Part shown: positions 37,719 to 49,076 of the stretch, piece after piece | How the letters are laid out: every line of letters starts with the position of its first letter | Numbering within the stretch: position 1 is the first letter of the stretch | Assembly: GCA_020064725.1 (NCBI GenBank) | Contig: JAGTWJ010000001.1 | Span: 1,364,001 to 1,428,000 of the forward strand | Direction: 5' to 3' | DNA from: Drechslerella dactyloides | Lineage: Eukaryota; Ascomycota; Orbiliomycetes; Orbiliales; Orbiliaceae | Length of the DNA stretch: 64,000 nt | Made by a program: the position numbers and the translations under genes | Notes under the pieces: model-generated | What the model was told of the DNA's origin: nothing | Database searches by the model: none | The model's input: only the letters and a program-made list of their open reading frames with translations

Positions 37719-38795
37719 CTCTGGCTCACGGTGGGATGATGCTATATTTGATAGAATGTTACTTTCCTGCTCCTGATATCTGATTTTGGTGGTTTGAAAT
37801 TTTCTTTGGTTCTTTTTGCTTCCCATCCTACCAGAAAAGCTGACCCGTCCGCATTTACTTTTTTTGAGCCGGGTCTCTAGATTTCTTACCGTCGTTTTGT
37901 TTTTCTGGAGAGTTCGTGATGTCGGCGAGGTCACACAATCTACTGTAAATACTCGAACTGATAGAACAGATCATTTTTCAACGCTCAAACAGAAGCGGGT
38001 GAATTTGCTTGAGTCTCGCCCTTCGGATGGCCCCAACCTCATTTGAATCGTTTTGCATTGCAGACGACCAATCGTGGATGCAGAAGCACGTCGATTCTTA
38101 GCTTGCAGATCTTAAGTTCTGCTCCACTTCCCAGCAATCTGGTTCTGGCCCCAGATCTGCCCCTGCACCAACCCTGGCTCCCTCTATTGTCTATTTTCCA
38201 GAGCACCTGCCTGCAACTCCAACCACAACGCCCATCCAGAATCTCACAGTCTGTCAACATCCCCGGCGAAATCCTGGCTCAAACTACCTGGTACATACCT
38301 AGGTAACATGGTCTGCATGAGACTGTGCGACAGCATTCCCCCAACCAGAAACATGGCGGTTGCGTGCGTCTGTCGGCGTTGGCTGACTCACGAATCAGCC
38401 CCTGATCTCGATATGACTTCGGCGCGTCATTTTTGACTCATTCCCGCCATAAGCGACCACATTCAGATCCCGACGGATCACGAAGTCATCTGACGGACGT
38501 GAACGCAATGCGAAGTTCGCGGCGCAGCCTGGCCTGTCCACTTGCTGCATTGAGATTGCTATCGACCGACGCGGAGTCATTTTTACTTCCGTTGAGTTAG
38601 TCTCCTCGTGTCGGCGGACGCGCAGCTGCAATGTCCAGGATGGATAAATAGCGACGGTTCGCGCAGTTCAGAATCGGAAATGCCATTGCAGACAACCGTA
38701 AATACAATCATACTCATCGGCTCCGACTTTGCGTTGACGATTCTCAATCGAATTCTCGCGGAACGACGACATCAACAGTTTGTATCGAGGTCGAA
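37719..38795. other. Intergenic region between the MFS transporter and the SWIM-ligase gene
   Basis: T-rich 3' flank of the transporter (to about 37920), then the ligase promoter. A TACCTAGGTA palindrome lies near 38296. Short open frames only; no gene supported. Confidence 0.5.
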
Positions 38796-40616
38796 ATGCC
38801 GGAACACGACGAACTAGCCGAGATTGTATGCATTCACAGCCCGATCATGTAGACTATTGCACAGCGCATCCCGCTACATTCAGCTAACCCCCGTCTCTTC
38901 CGCAGAACGGCGTCAGGCCCAAAGTCCTGCTCAAGGATGGCGAGGTGTAAGCATACCCATTGCTTATCGGAACGCGACTTCCTTGGATTATTGAGCAAAG
39001 CGTCGTCTAACGTGCCCGTATGACATCACAGTCGCGACGTCAAGTCAGAATCGCAAGGGTCCACACGGTACACAATCAAGCGCACATACGACCACTTCTA
39101 TTGCACATGCCCCGGATGGCGTATCAACGGCGGTCCAGTCAACGGCCGGACTTGTTAGTACCTTCCCACAAGCATGAGCTTGCAGAGTTCCGACGAGATT
39201 AGCCCTGGTTTTACTAATCATGGCATGCAACGACCAGGCAAGCACTTGAAGTCTCTCCTCGGCGAAGCGTACGAACGAGAGCGAGTCGAGCAGCACAACC
39301 CGAGCGCCCTGCCAGCAGGTGGACGCAAGTCCACAGCTACGGACAAGAAGAAGCGCACCGCCACCGGCAACGTTCGTGACCGCAAGCGCAAGGCATCGGA
39401 CAACGATGAAGACGATGACGCGTGGAAGACGGAAAGCGATGAGGCAGAGGAACAACCCCGCCGGAAGCCCAAGCGGAGCAAAGTGAAGGAAGAAGAATCC
39501 GAAGAGGAGGAATTGTCATTCTCAGAGCTGGACACAATGGACGAGGAGCAGCTGAGGGCCGAGAAATCAATTATGATGAAGCGCCTAGAGAAAGTTATCA
39601 CCTTGCTCGCCGAAGCCAAATCCAAGGGCAAAGGCCGCGCCGCCCCTCCCAGCTCCATGGCGAAGGTAAAGCGCACGATCACCGGCAAGGCACCTCGCAG
39701 AAAACCCGCCTCCGATAACGATGACGAGGGCGAGGACGGTCCATCCAACAGCAACGACAGTGCAGATGTCGACGAAGATGAAGACGACGAAGACCTCGAA
39801 GCCCCACAACCCCCCAACTCCAAACTCCGTCCGCAGCTCCTCCTCGCCGAAAAATGGGATCAACAAGACGGCATCGACCCCACAAACTGGTGGATGTCCG
39901 AAAAGCTCGACGGCGTGCGCGCCTACTGGAACGGCAGCACCTTTCTCTCCCGCGAAGGCAACAAATTCTACGCCCCCGACTGGTTCACCCGCAAGTTCCC
40001 CACAGACGTCACCCTCGACGGCGAGCTCACTTGCGGCCGCGGCCGCTTCATCGACACCGTCAGCATCGTCAAGACCGCAAACGCAGCCGACAGATGGAAG
40101 TTCTCCGTCGAATACCACGTCTTCGACGTCCCCAGTCTCGGCAACCAGCGCTTCGAAGACCGCCAGGAATACCTCCGCAAGCTGCTCGACCGGAGCCGCA
40201 TCCGGTGGGTCAAGCACGTCGAGCAAACGCAGGTCAAGGACAAGGACCACGTTCTCGAGGAACTCGAGCGTATCACGGACGTTGGCGGCGAGGGCCTCAT
40301 GCTGCGGGAACCCCGGAGCAGATATGTACAGAAGCGCTCGCGGACATGTCTGAAGGTGAAGACGTTCCACGACGCCGAGGCGAAAGTGATCGGCCACGAG
40401 CCGGGCAAGGGCCGGAACTTGGGGCGCTGCGGCGCACTCAGGTGCGAGATGATGGATGCGAGCGCGAAGAAGTTCAAGGTTGGGACGGGACTGGATGATA
40501 AGATGCGGAAGGACCCGCCGAAGGTTGGGACGATTATCACGTACCGGTACTTTGAACTGACGAAGGATGGAGTACCACGATTCCCGAGCTTCATGAGGGT
40601 GTTCAAAGGACATTAG
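38796..40616 (+). CDS. ATP-dependent DNA ligase (small LigE-like core) fused to an N-terminal SWIM zinc finger
   Basis: Four exons: 38796-38825, 38906-38946, 39032-39153 and 39238-40616; 523 residues. Residues 48-67 form a SWIM finger: C48-T-C50, fourteen residues, C65-K-H67. A ~190-residue charged linker follows, with NLS-like clusters (RKRKAS, RRKPKRSKVK), acidic runs and a coiled-coil-prone helix (EEQLRAEKSIMMKRLEKV). The catalytic core has all nucleotidyltransferase motifs: I, SEKLDGVRAYW with nucleophile K287; III, TLDGEL; IIIa, VEYHVFDVP; IV, GEGLMLREP; V, CLKVKTF. It ends with a short OB-fold-like region (VGTIITYRYFELTKDGVPRF). There is no PCNA-binding/DNA-binding domain of the Lig1 or Lig4 type, so the core resembles the minimal bacterial/viral LigE class. 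It seals nicks using ATP in general; a nuclear accessory repair role is inferred from the NLS-like clusters. The ATG context is TCGAAATGCC. Confidence 0.9.
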
Positions 40617-41354
40617 ATGGTGCATGTGGGTCGTAGACCGTACGTGTTCGGTTCGGGTTTGTTCGTCATTACGTTACGGGGGGTTATTTGCATGCATTTG
40701 GGATATATCACAGCATCGGTTTTGCATAAATGGGCTTCAATTTTTAACTTTTGTACGCGCTCTGCATTATTCTTATCATTTACGAGAATATGAAACTGGC
40801 TTATGAAACTATATTCAAATTTTAATATTTTCTACCTAGTCGAGATTGTATATTCGTGAACTTTCAAGGTAAAGAGCGCTTCGGTAGATCTCGGTCATCA
40901 GAAGGGCAAAAAGAGGAGAGCAGCAATGGAAGATATTCAACAGAAGGAATAGTATACGATCCACTCCACGCTTCGACTTTGGTATATATCGATCAAGTAT
41001 TGCCAACGACATGCAGCAGAATGAATGCAGCAAAGATGAATAACGATGGAACGAGCAAGTTAGTGAAGGCTTTAAGAGACCGCCTCCTGAATTTTCGTAG
41101 ATTAATACGTCTATCGGCCGTAACCAGCAAATGATATTGTGCGGATAAGAAATCATGAAGCAAGATAAAGCACAAAGGCTAGGAGGATATCGGTGGATTA
41201 TAAACGTAGTCTATTCGAGCAAGAGAGTAACAGCACGGACAAAGAAGAGGCATGTACCAGGTTCAATGAATGGGTCAAATGTTTCGCCTGTATAAAGATA
41301 AGCAAAAAAGGATCCAAGGGGAGATTGGAGAATCTTCACAATGTTTAGGCAAAA
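40617..41354. other. Convergent intergenic region
   Basis: Between the 3' ends of the plus-strand ligase and the minus-strand coiled-coil gene; AT-rich, as expected for 3' UTRs. A TGCATGCA octamer lies at 40689. No gene seen. Confidence 0.5.
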
Positions 41355-42621
41355 TCAGGGCTCTCCACTCTTGGTTTCTACCTCTGGCTTGGCCTCCTTA
41401 TCGGCCTCTGAGGTACTCGTGCCGCTGACATTTATACCGGTCAGAGCCTTTTCGAGCTCCCTGATCTTTTCCTTCAGTTTTTCGTTCTCCTTCTTCACAC
41501 TCTCCAGCTCATTTCTAGCCGTCAAGACCTCTTCGTATCTGGGGTGGCCTGTCGAGCTGCCATAGCTGACCCCGAGGCCCCGCTCGGACCCTCCAGTCTC
41601 GCTGCTGGCGTACTCGCCCCTCTCCCGCTCGCGCGACTGGTGGTTGCTATGCATGTGAGCAATGCCAGCAGAATCCTTCCAACTGCTGCTACCAGGTGGG
41701 GGGTAGTGGGGCGAGGTATAGTAATATTGCGAGCTGAAGTACGGGTATGGGCTGTCGGACTCCCCTAGGGCAGGCGAGTTTCGACCGCTGTTACGGGAGC
41801 CGGAGATGCTGCGGACGGAGCTCTGACGTGACATGGGGATAGGCGCGGGACGAGTGCTTGTGGAGGCTGGGGCGGTTGGGTCACGGGCCGCGGAGAGTGA
41901 CTGAATGCTGCTCTGGCGAGAGAGCGAGCTTCCGGGCACCGTGCTGCCGATGGTGGCAGCATTGGTGAGAGCGGTAGAGGCGTTGGAAGATGTTCGACGG
42001 CTACGAGGGGAGAGATAGGTGGAGGGGTACGTGTTGCTGAGGTCGTCCGAGATGGGGTGGGATGTCGGCGAGACGGCTTGCTGAGCGCGGAGAATGGAGA
42101 GCTGGCGAGTCAGGCGGTTGACCTATCCGGCACGATACAGTCAGCGGGTATTATAATCACTCAGGAGTTTGAAGATGCTCAGGACGTACGGCCGCCTCTT
42201 GCTCCTTCTCCAACTCGGCGTGGATCTCGGCGGGCGACAGCTGGCGGGGTAGACGACTTGGACCCGGGCCGTTTCCGACGCCAACCTCGCTCCCACTGAC
42301 GCTACTGACACTCCTGATGCTACCTCCAGGAGATGGCGGCTGTGCGAACGGAGGTTGCGTCAGGGGAGCTGGTGGCGGTAGCATCCTTTCTGATGTCCGA
42401 CGCGACGAAGAACCCGGGTCCCTGGCGTCTGAAAGAGAACTCGACGGCCGGCGAACGTTTGCAGCGGAGGTAGCGGATAGCTGGCGCAGACGAGGAGACG
42501 GAGGAACACCGGCAGTTGGCGACATGAGAGGCTGGTTTAGTGATGATGTCGATGAGGTCGGAGCAGGAGTCGAGGAAGGAGCAGTCTTCTCGTCTGCGGC
42601 GGGAACGGAGGTGGTAGTCAT
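41355..42621 (-). CDS. Ser/Pro-rich coiled-coil protein of unknown function
   Basis: Two exons, 42190-42621 and 41355-42122, separated by a 67-nt intron; 399 residues. The N-terminal 125 residues are low complexity (Ser, Pro, Thr, Ala). A conserved-looking helix SPAEIHAELEKEQEAAVNRL continues over the splice site into TRQLSILRAQQ, predicted coiled coil, at about residues 128-160. A long Ser-rich stretch with repeated RQSS motifs follows, resembling kinase-target sites (RxxS). A second coiled coil (ARNELESVKKENEKLKEKI) lies near residues 340-372, before an acidic tail. No enzymatic domain, signal peptide or membrane segment is present. The arrangement suggests a scaffold or signalling-associated phosphoprotein; this is inference from composition only. 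Start at ATG 42621 (MTTTSVPAADE). Confidence 0.82.
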
Positions 42622-43978
42622 CGTGGCGGACTGTATATCGACTTGGTTGGACTGCCAGCTAGTGAGGCGACGGACTGGTGTTTAAGGCAGAAGGCAACTT
42701 CTCCTATCTGGCGACACCGACGGTCTAAATAAACAGCAGCCAGGAGATGACGACCTTCCTGACGGGGCGACAAGACGTGTTTCGAGGCGAAGTGCAAGCT
42801 GTTGGAGCTCGTTTGTCCTGCGCTTCGGTTGGGTTTGTGCTAACCCAAATGGAAAATTCAAACAGCCCCTCGATGACAGGGAAGCAGGCCAGAAGGCAAG
42901 CAAGGGCGAAAGACGCGAGCTGGTTGTACCACTGATCGATTGATATCAGGGGGGCTTTAAGATGCGGTTGCAGGTGCAGGAGTCTCGATGATCTTTTCTC
43001 GCTCCTGGAAAGACGACGGCTGAGGAGATATAAGATGGCGATGGACTTTGATCGAAAAGGGTAAGCAGAGGGAGAATTAAACGGCCACGGGAGAATGCGA
43101 ATTCGAATGCCTTGGAAGGACAGTTATAAGCGGCCCAGGAACCGACAAACTTGCATATGCAACGGGAGATGTACTTTTTGATATATGGGCAAAGTATCCG
43201 AGAGCAACCTGGCTTAATAACTGGCTTACCTACTAATATCTCAACCGGCAGCTCGGCTCTCCGCTCGGTTTCGCCTGGGGTCTGAGATAGAGCATCAATT
43301 ACTCAATGGACCAGGGTCTTCGAGGAATGCAAATGCCCGCCACTAGTTGGCATCGCGCGTCCAGTGGCTTTTCACATACGCATACCGCCTGCAAAGTAAA
43401 TATCGTAGATACCGTAGGCACGGGCATCTTGCTAGCCCCATGTTATGTAGCAAGTGAATACATGTGTGCTAGGTACAAACAAGGCGCTGGCGGTCGTGTC
43501 TTCATTAGCATTATCGATCGAAGTCTCAGCGCAAGGGAAACCGATGCAGGATTACAATAACCGTAGTCATTAAAATAATAATAGAAACAGATGAATAAAT
43601 AACAAACGGAAGCTATCAACCTGGATCAAAATCAGAGGGCAGAAAAGAAGCAGTCTAGGAAATAAAGGGCATACCACGGCAGTAACACCTCTAACGGCAA
43701 CTTGGCCAACAAAAAGCGAAAGAAACAGATGCGTGAGGCGTCCAACTAAATGCACCGCCGCCGTATTAATTACTATATGATGCTGAAACCACGTCCGCCA
43801 GATACGCTGTTAAATATTCGTTTGGCTTCCCAGCGTCACAGTACCGCTTTCACATTCTCCGGGTCAAAAAATCCTCATCCCGATATACACAAGATCCAGA
43901 CTCGGATCCCCGATTGAAAATACGCCTGCCAAAATATCAAATCCAAGCCACTCACGTTCTTGCTTCGCTCCGCTCCAT
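42622..43978. other. Intergenic region upstream of the coiled-coil gene
   Basis: Promoter side of the minus-strand coiled-coil gene and 3' flank of PIS1. No gene supported; the plus-strand frame at 43306-43560 is short and featureless. Confidence 0.5.
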
Positions 43979-44856
43979 TCACTTGGTCTTATCTCCATTC
44001 AGCTGGCTCGCCTGTCTAGCTTCCTTGTCGAGATTGACGAGAGTCTCGGCGGCCCTCGCCATCTGGACAAAGTTGATGATCTGCTTGCCAAAGCAGATCG
44101 GGAAAGTCACCCACGCCAGACCCTTGATGAAAGGGAGAATGGCATCTCTGGCGGCCGACGGAGAGGGGAACGAGAGGAGGTATAGCGAGACGAAGTGGAG
44201 TTCGTTGAAAGCGCAGAAGGTAAATAAGACAGCCTATCGATAGGTCCGAATTAGCATAAGCGGTGCGAATTACTGACGCGAAGAAACAGGGCGCAACGTA
44301 CCCGATTTGTATAGTATAGGTTCAGAATCTTGCTCTGTTTCCTATCGACGCTCTTGTGGCTGCCAGCCCCTTTCTCCATCATTGCGTACATATGCATGTA
44401 ATGACTCGCCAAATCCAGGGATAGCAGGAACTGGAAAAGGATCTTCAGGCTTGGGTGCTCCGGATACGCCGCGCTCAGGAACATGAGCAGGCAGCTTGTC
44501 GTACAGCGATCGGTTACCATGTCCAGCACGGCGCCGAACTTTGTGGACTGCGAGAATTTTCTTGCGGCGTAGCCATCGAGGGCGTCGAGGATGCAGGAGA
44601 CTCCGTACAGGATGGTGCACGTCAGAGGGTGGATGGGCATGTAGAGCAGGGAGATCGAAGCGAGGATGATGCGAGCATATCCTAGAAGCGAGGTCAGCGA
44701 GAGCAAGAAGGCTCGTAGAGGGGTAACCATGTCCTTACCGATGATGTTCGGTATGAAGAGATACACGTTCTCGGTCTGTAACCAGCGTGGGAGCGGATTT
44801 GGGGGTGGGTGAGATTTGGTGGACGAGCCGTTCGCCAGGACCTTTTGAGATGCCAT
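43979..44856 (-). CDS. PIS1: Phosphatidylinositol synthase (CDP-alcohol phosphatidyltransferase)
   Basis: Three exons, 44739-44856, 44302-44681 and 43979-44233; 250 residues, the normal size of Pis1. It makes phosphatidylinositol from CDP-diacylglycerol and myo-inositol in the endoplasmic reticulum membrane. The CDP-alcohol phosphatidyltransferase signature is complete: D-A-L-D-G-Y-A-A-R, then G eight residues after the Arg, then D-x3-D (GAVLDMVTD). Flanking hydrophobic helices (ARIILASISLLY, SCLLMFLSA, ILFQFLLSLDLASHY, VLFTFCAFNELHF) fit a six-helix membrane enzyme. The first intron is 57 nt, divisible by three and stop-free, so retention would insert 19 residues near the first membrane segment. 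Start at ATG 44856. It shares a 1.24-kb divergent promoter region with the eIF2B-gamma gene. Confidence 0.93.
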
Positions 44857-46096
44857 CGTGGACGTGGCTCAGGAACAAGGAGCGGGAGAATAGGTAGACT
44901 GCCGCAGGCTGGCTATTCGCGAGATGTAGGTTTATGCTGAGGATGCGAGGTCGTAGAAGCGCTTGGACGGTTGTACGTGCTTGTCGATGGAGAAATGTTC
45001 GAGGCTCGAGATCCGGGTTGCGTGTTCTCGGGAGCTGCCGGATGTCAAGGGCGATGTCGAAGCGGTCGAGGATGCCGTGGAACGCGAGAGACCGAGATCG
45101 TAGCACAAGTAACGGTAACGTTAACCAGCGTGAGTCGAGCGGCGGGACGGTGGCTTGAAATCCGTGGAGGGGAAGATGCAGCGCGGTCGAGTGCAGGCGC
45201 AGGAGGTGCAGGTACAGGGCGCAGACGGGCGTCGGAGTGAGTGTGGAGTCGATGGAGATTTATAGTCGCCAGATACGCACGGAGCGATTGTTAGAGCGGT
45301 ATACGTGTAGAGGAGAGAGTTTCCCAGTCATCCAATAATACGCTCAATACCAACGATATGGGACGAATGGTGCTAAATTTCATAAGATAGATTTTATAAT
45401 CGGGGCCTCGAAAGGAGACTCCTTAACAAGAATCTTTAGCTGTTAGTGCCAGATAAGACGGCAGTGGGCCAATACTAGCCGGCCCAGCTTAGCTCGCGCA
45501 CGTCCGAGGAAGCCGCCTGCGTGGGTGCCTGGTCCCGGCCCTCGGAAGCTTTTGGCTCCGTGCGCTGCCGCGACTAACCAGTTCCCGAAATCGAGTCTCC
45601 CAGTGGCGTCCGGCGATATCTCGGGCCTTTGACGTGAGTGCCCGGTACCGGGGCGCGGGGCTGTCTGCCACAAAGTCTCGGGGGGAAACTCTCTTGTTCA
45701 TTTTCAATGGAGTCACAATGTTAAGCGACGGCGATAGCTTGACCTTGTCCCAAGGTGCTCGTTCGAGCGTATCTTTGTGTGTACAACAGCAGTGAAACGG
45801 GAGACGGCAGATTCATTCGTTAGACATCGGTGATAGAAAGAAATTGCTCCTGGGTCTAAATTTCAACTGGGCGCAACGTAAAATCTCTCGGCCATCAACT
45901 TTGTGACTGTCTACCTCCATCCTCAACTGCAACTTTTTATCCACTTCCCTCGACATCAACCCCACGAATCAAAACTCACCCACCACCATCGCCTTTCCAT
46001 CCCTCATCCACCACTGCACTCATCCAATCGCACACCGATTCCGCTACGCTATCCGTCACCAGCCATCGAAGAGCCATTCGCTCGCTATCTGGGACA
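44857..46096. promoter_or_regulatory. Divergent promoter region of PIS1 and eIF2B-gamma
   Basis: 1240 bases between two head-to-head start codons. A TAACGTTA palindrome sits at 45116-45123, about 260 bases upstream of PIS1. The 200 bases before the eIF2B-gamma ATG are C/A-rich (ACCACCATCGCC and similar), consistent with a leader. Open frames at 44934-45240 and 45443-45716 have no recognizable products. Confidence 0.5.
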
Positions 46097-49076
46097 ATGC
46101 CGTCAACCCACCATGCCTTGGGTCTGACGGCCGTCATTCTCTGCGGCGAGGGTAACGAGCTCAAGCCAATCCTCTCGTCACCAAAATTTTGCAAAGCCTT
46201 GCTGCCAGTCGCGGGCAAGCCGATGATACAGTACCCCCTCGAATGGCTGTTGGACGCACGGCTTGACTGTAAGTTTGCCCATCTGACCATAGTGCGTAAC
46301 TTCGCTAATCTTTCATTAGCTATCGTGATTGTGTGCATTCAAGGCCAAGAAGGTCCGATCCGAACTGCAGTCAAAACCATCTACGAAAATCGAGCTGCTT
46401 ACGCACCAAAGAACGCGAAGCATGTCCCTCTGCCTGAAGTTGTCGGTGTTGCTACCCCGGGCAAGGCAGTCGGTACAGCTGAGGTCTTCAGACAACCACA
46501 AGTCTACAGTCTCATCAAGAACGACTTTATGGTTGTCGCCTGTGACGCTTTCTGTGAGGTGCCAGCAGCCACCGTCATCAAGGAATGGATGCTCCTTCCA
46601 GAAATCCTAGGAGAGAGAACCGGAGCACTCGGCGTCTGGTACGATATCAAGAAGGAGAAGAAGACTGGTTCGTGAACTTATCGCACGTCACACAGGCCCA
46701 TCAAAGGCTACTTGCTAACCCCTGTTCACAGAACGAGATGTGGTCCTCACTGCCGCAATTCCTCGCTTCGAGGTTGACCGCGGTTACAGGACCTTTGAGG
46801 CCTGTACTGACAGAACAACCAATATGTCGTATCTCCTCGAGCATTTCGGAACCTTCCACGATCACCCCACTCGCGATGTCGCATTTCGCAAGGCTGCTAT
46901 TGCCCGCCACCCTAAGGTCGTGTGTCAAACGGGTTACCGAGATTGTCACATCTACATTTTCCCGTACTGGACTCTCAAGTTCATCCGCGCCAACTACAAG
47001 AACAAAATGAATTCGATCAAAGATGATATCGTTCCGTTGATTGCGAAGGCTGGTTGGCAGAATCACGGAATACTCGCACAAAAGATCGGGTTGCATCAGA
47101 TCGTTACAGCCCGAGATGACGAGAATGAGGACACACGCTCCGTGTCTCTTGGCAGCATAGACAGCGTTCCCCCAGGCGGCCTGACGGAAACCGATATCGA
47201 AAACTTTCTCGGCTTCAGTTCGATGAGAAAGTCAACATGGAAGGCCCTACCTGAGGCTATGAAGGACAGGAAAGAAATCAATACGCGAGGATGGTTCCCA
47301 ACCCCGACGAAAAACAAGGAACCCTCTCCAACATTGAGTCCGACTGGGAGTGATGATGCGCAAGTGTTCAAGAAGATAAAGCTACCTCTATTCAATGGGC
47401 TTTTCGTTCCCGGAATCGCACTATTTAAACCTAAGATGAATATCACCCCTCTTGCGACAACACCGCTCATTCGAAGAGTCGATTCGCTGGCCTTGTATCT
47501 CGCAACATGTCTTGAGCTCGCAAGAAACCCGCTTGCCAATGAGCAACCGATTTCAAGTACTGCAATCATTCATATGAGAGCCAACGTTTCGAGCATTGAT
47601 AGCAAGGTTGGAGAGGGAAGCAAAGTTGACGAAAAGGTTCTCGTGAAGAGAAGCGTCATCGGCAAGAACGTCCACCTTAGCAAAATGACAAAGATCCAGG
47701 GCTCCGTGGTTCTTGACGGAACCTCCATCGGCGCAGGAACCAAACTGGAGGGCTGTGTTATCGGCCGATTTGTGAAACTTGGTGCCGGTATCCAATTGAC
47801 AAATTGTCAAGTTGCCGAAGGAGTTGAACTTCGTGACGGAAGTAAGCCAAAAACCATCGATGTTTTCTTGATGAACTAAGGAACTCTACTAATTTGGACG
47901 CGATTTAAAGCTATCGAGAAGGACAAGTTGGTCACCGAGAGCTCCCAGGAATCGAGCGACGAGGAAGGCTTTTTCGAAGATAGCGAGGACCACGGAGCCG
48001 AAGATGACCAGTACGATGAAGATGACGCAGACAAAGATGCGGGCGATCAAGATAGTGATGAGGAAGAGAATAGTGAAGGAGGACACGAAAACGATGATGA
48101 TGATGACGACGACGATGACGGGGATACTGATGACGACGACGGCAAGACAACAAAATCGGTTCCTACAACCACGCGGGAGTCTGTTGCCCCGATCTCTTCT
48201 GTTCTGTCAACGACCCCTGTCACTACATCTAAGGAGACATTGTCGATTCGTACTTCAGAGTCTAACGACACTGTCCCTACTGCCGACACGTCTCAAACGT
48301 CCGAGCCAAAGCAGTCGACTCTGCTCACGCCCGAACCATCTGGCTCTGACGAAGTGAAAGAGCAAACCAAAGAGACGGACCAATCTGCCGAGCAAGAGCC
48401 AGATGTAGAGGGAAGTGAAGAGGAAGAGGAGACTGGAGAGAATGGCCCAGCTGTTCCTTTCCTCCAACTAGAGCTCCAGGAAGAGGAGGAGGATCAGGAT
48501 CAGGAGGGAGACTTCGAACCGGATAGCGACGAAAGCAGCTTTTGCGATGAAGAGTATGACTCTCAATTCGAATCCGACGGAATGGTCTCCGGTGACGATA
48601 CGGGCAATCTTAGCGGCCCCGAGGAGGACGGTGGTCCATTGAAGAGCCCCAAACGTATTTCAAAGAGCTTTTCAGAGGAAATGAAAAAGAACCTGGCGCA
48701 AGTCATTGGGCTGGAGCTTGGAGAGTCTTCGAAGGCCACCGAGGAGACTTTGTCCAAGCCGACGGAAGAGAAAGATACAACCCAGGGCGAGGGCTTGCTT
48801 GAGTCGACTGAGGCAGGGGATAAATCCAAGGATGAGAGCTTGCCCAAGTCCGTTGAAGGGGGAACTACAGTCATGAATAACGATTCGCAAAAGCCAATTG
48901 GGATGGGTGATCTCAACAAGACCGCAGACATCCCGAGACAAGTCGAGGTAGAAGGAGTTACTCTGGAGAATAGCCTGCCCAAACCAGCTGGAGTGGATAG
49001 CGCAACAAGCAACGCCAATATCACGCCTGCCAGCCAGGTGGTCGATCCTGTTGGCAAGGAAGCTCAAGGGAAATAG
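46097..49076 (+). CDS. GCD1: Translation initiation factor eIF2B gamma subunit with a long acidic C-terminal extension
   Basis: Four exons: 46097-46268, 46320-46667, 46732-47841 and 47911-49076; 931 residues. eIF2B is the cytosolic guanine-nucleotide exchange factor for eIF2; gamma is part of its catalytic subcomplex with epsilon. Residues 1-~290 match the nucleotidyltransferase-like fold: LTAVILCGEGNELKP, then KALLPVAGKPMIQYPLEWLL, and KNDFMVVACD. Residues ~455-540 are hexapeptide repeats of a left-handed beta helix (VGEGSKVDEKVLVKRSVIG, IGAGTKLEGCVIG). Up to residue 543 this is a normal gamma subunit in length and order. Exon 4 has no ATG near its start, and the 69-nt intron before it has a CTAAT branch and AAAG acceptor. 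It adds 388 residues: very acidic (a run of ten Asp), then Ser/Glu/Thr/Pro-rich and disordered. If the intron were retained, the protein would stop at 47879. Gamma, rather than epsilon, is favoured by motif spacing and the lack of a C-terminal HEAT/W2 domain. Confidence 0.87.

Noticed and set aside
39585..40625. Long minus-strand frame of 346 codons opposite the DNA ligase
   Set aside because: It is the antisense shadow of the ligase exon, caused by its GC-rich codon third positions.
47928..49076. Acidic frame treated as an independent gene
   Set aside because: No ATG near its start, and a canonical intron joins it in frame to eIF2B gamma; kept as that gene's last exon.
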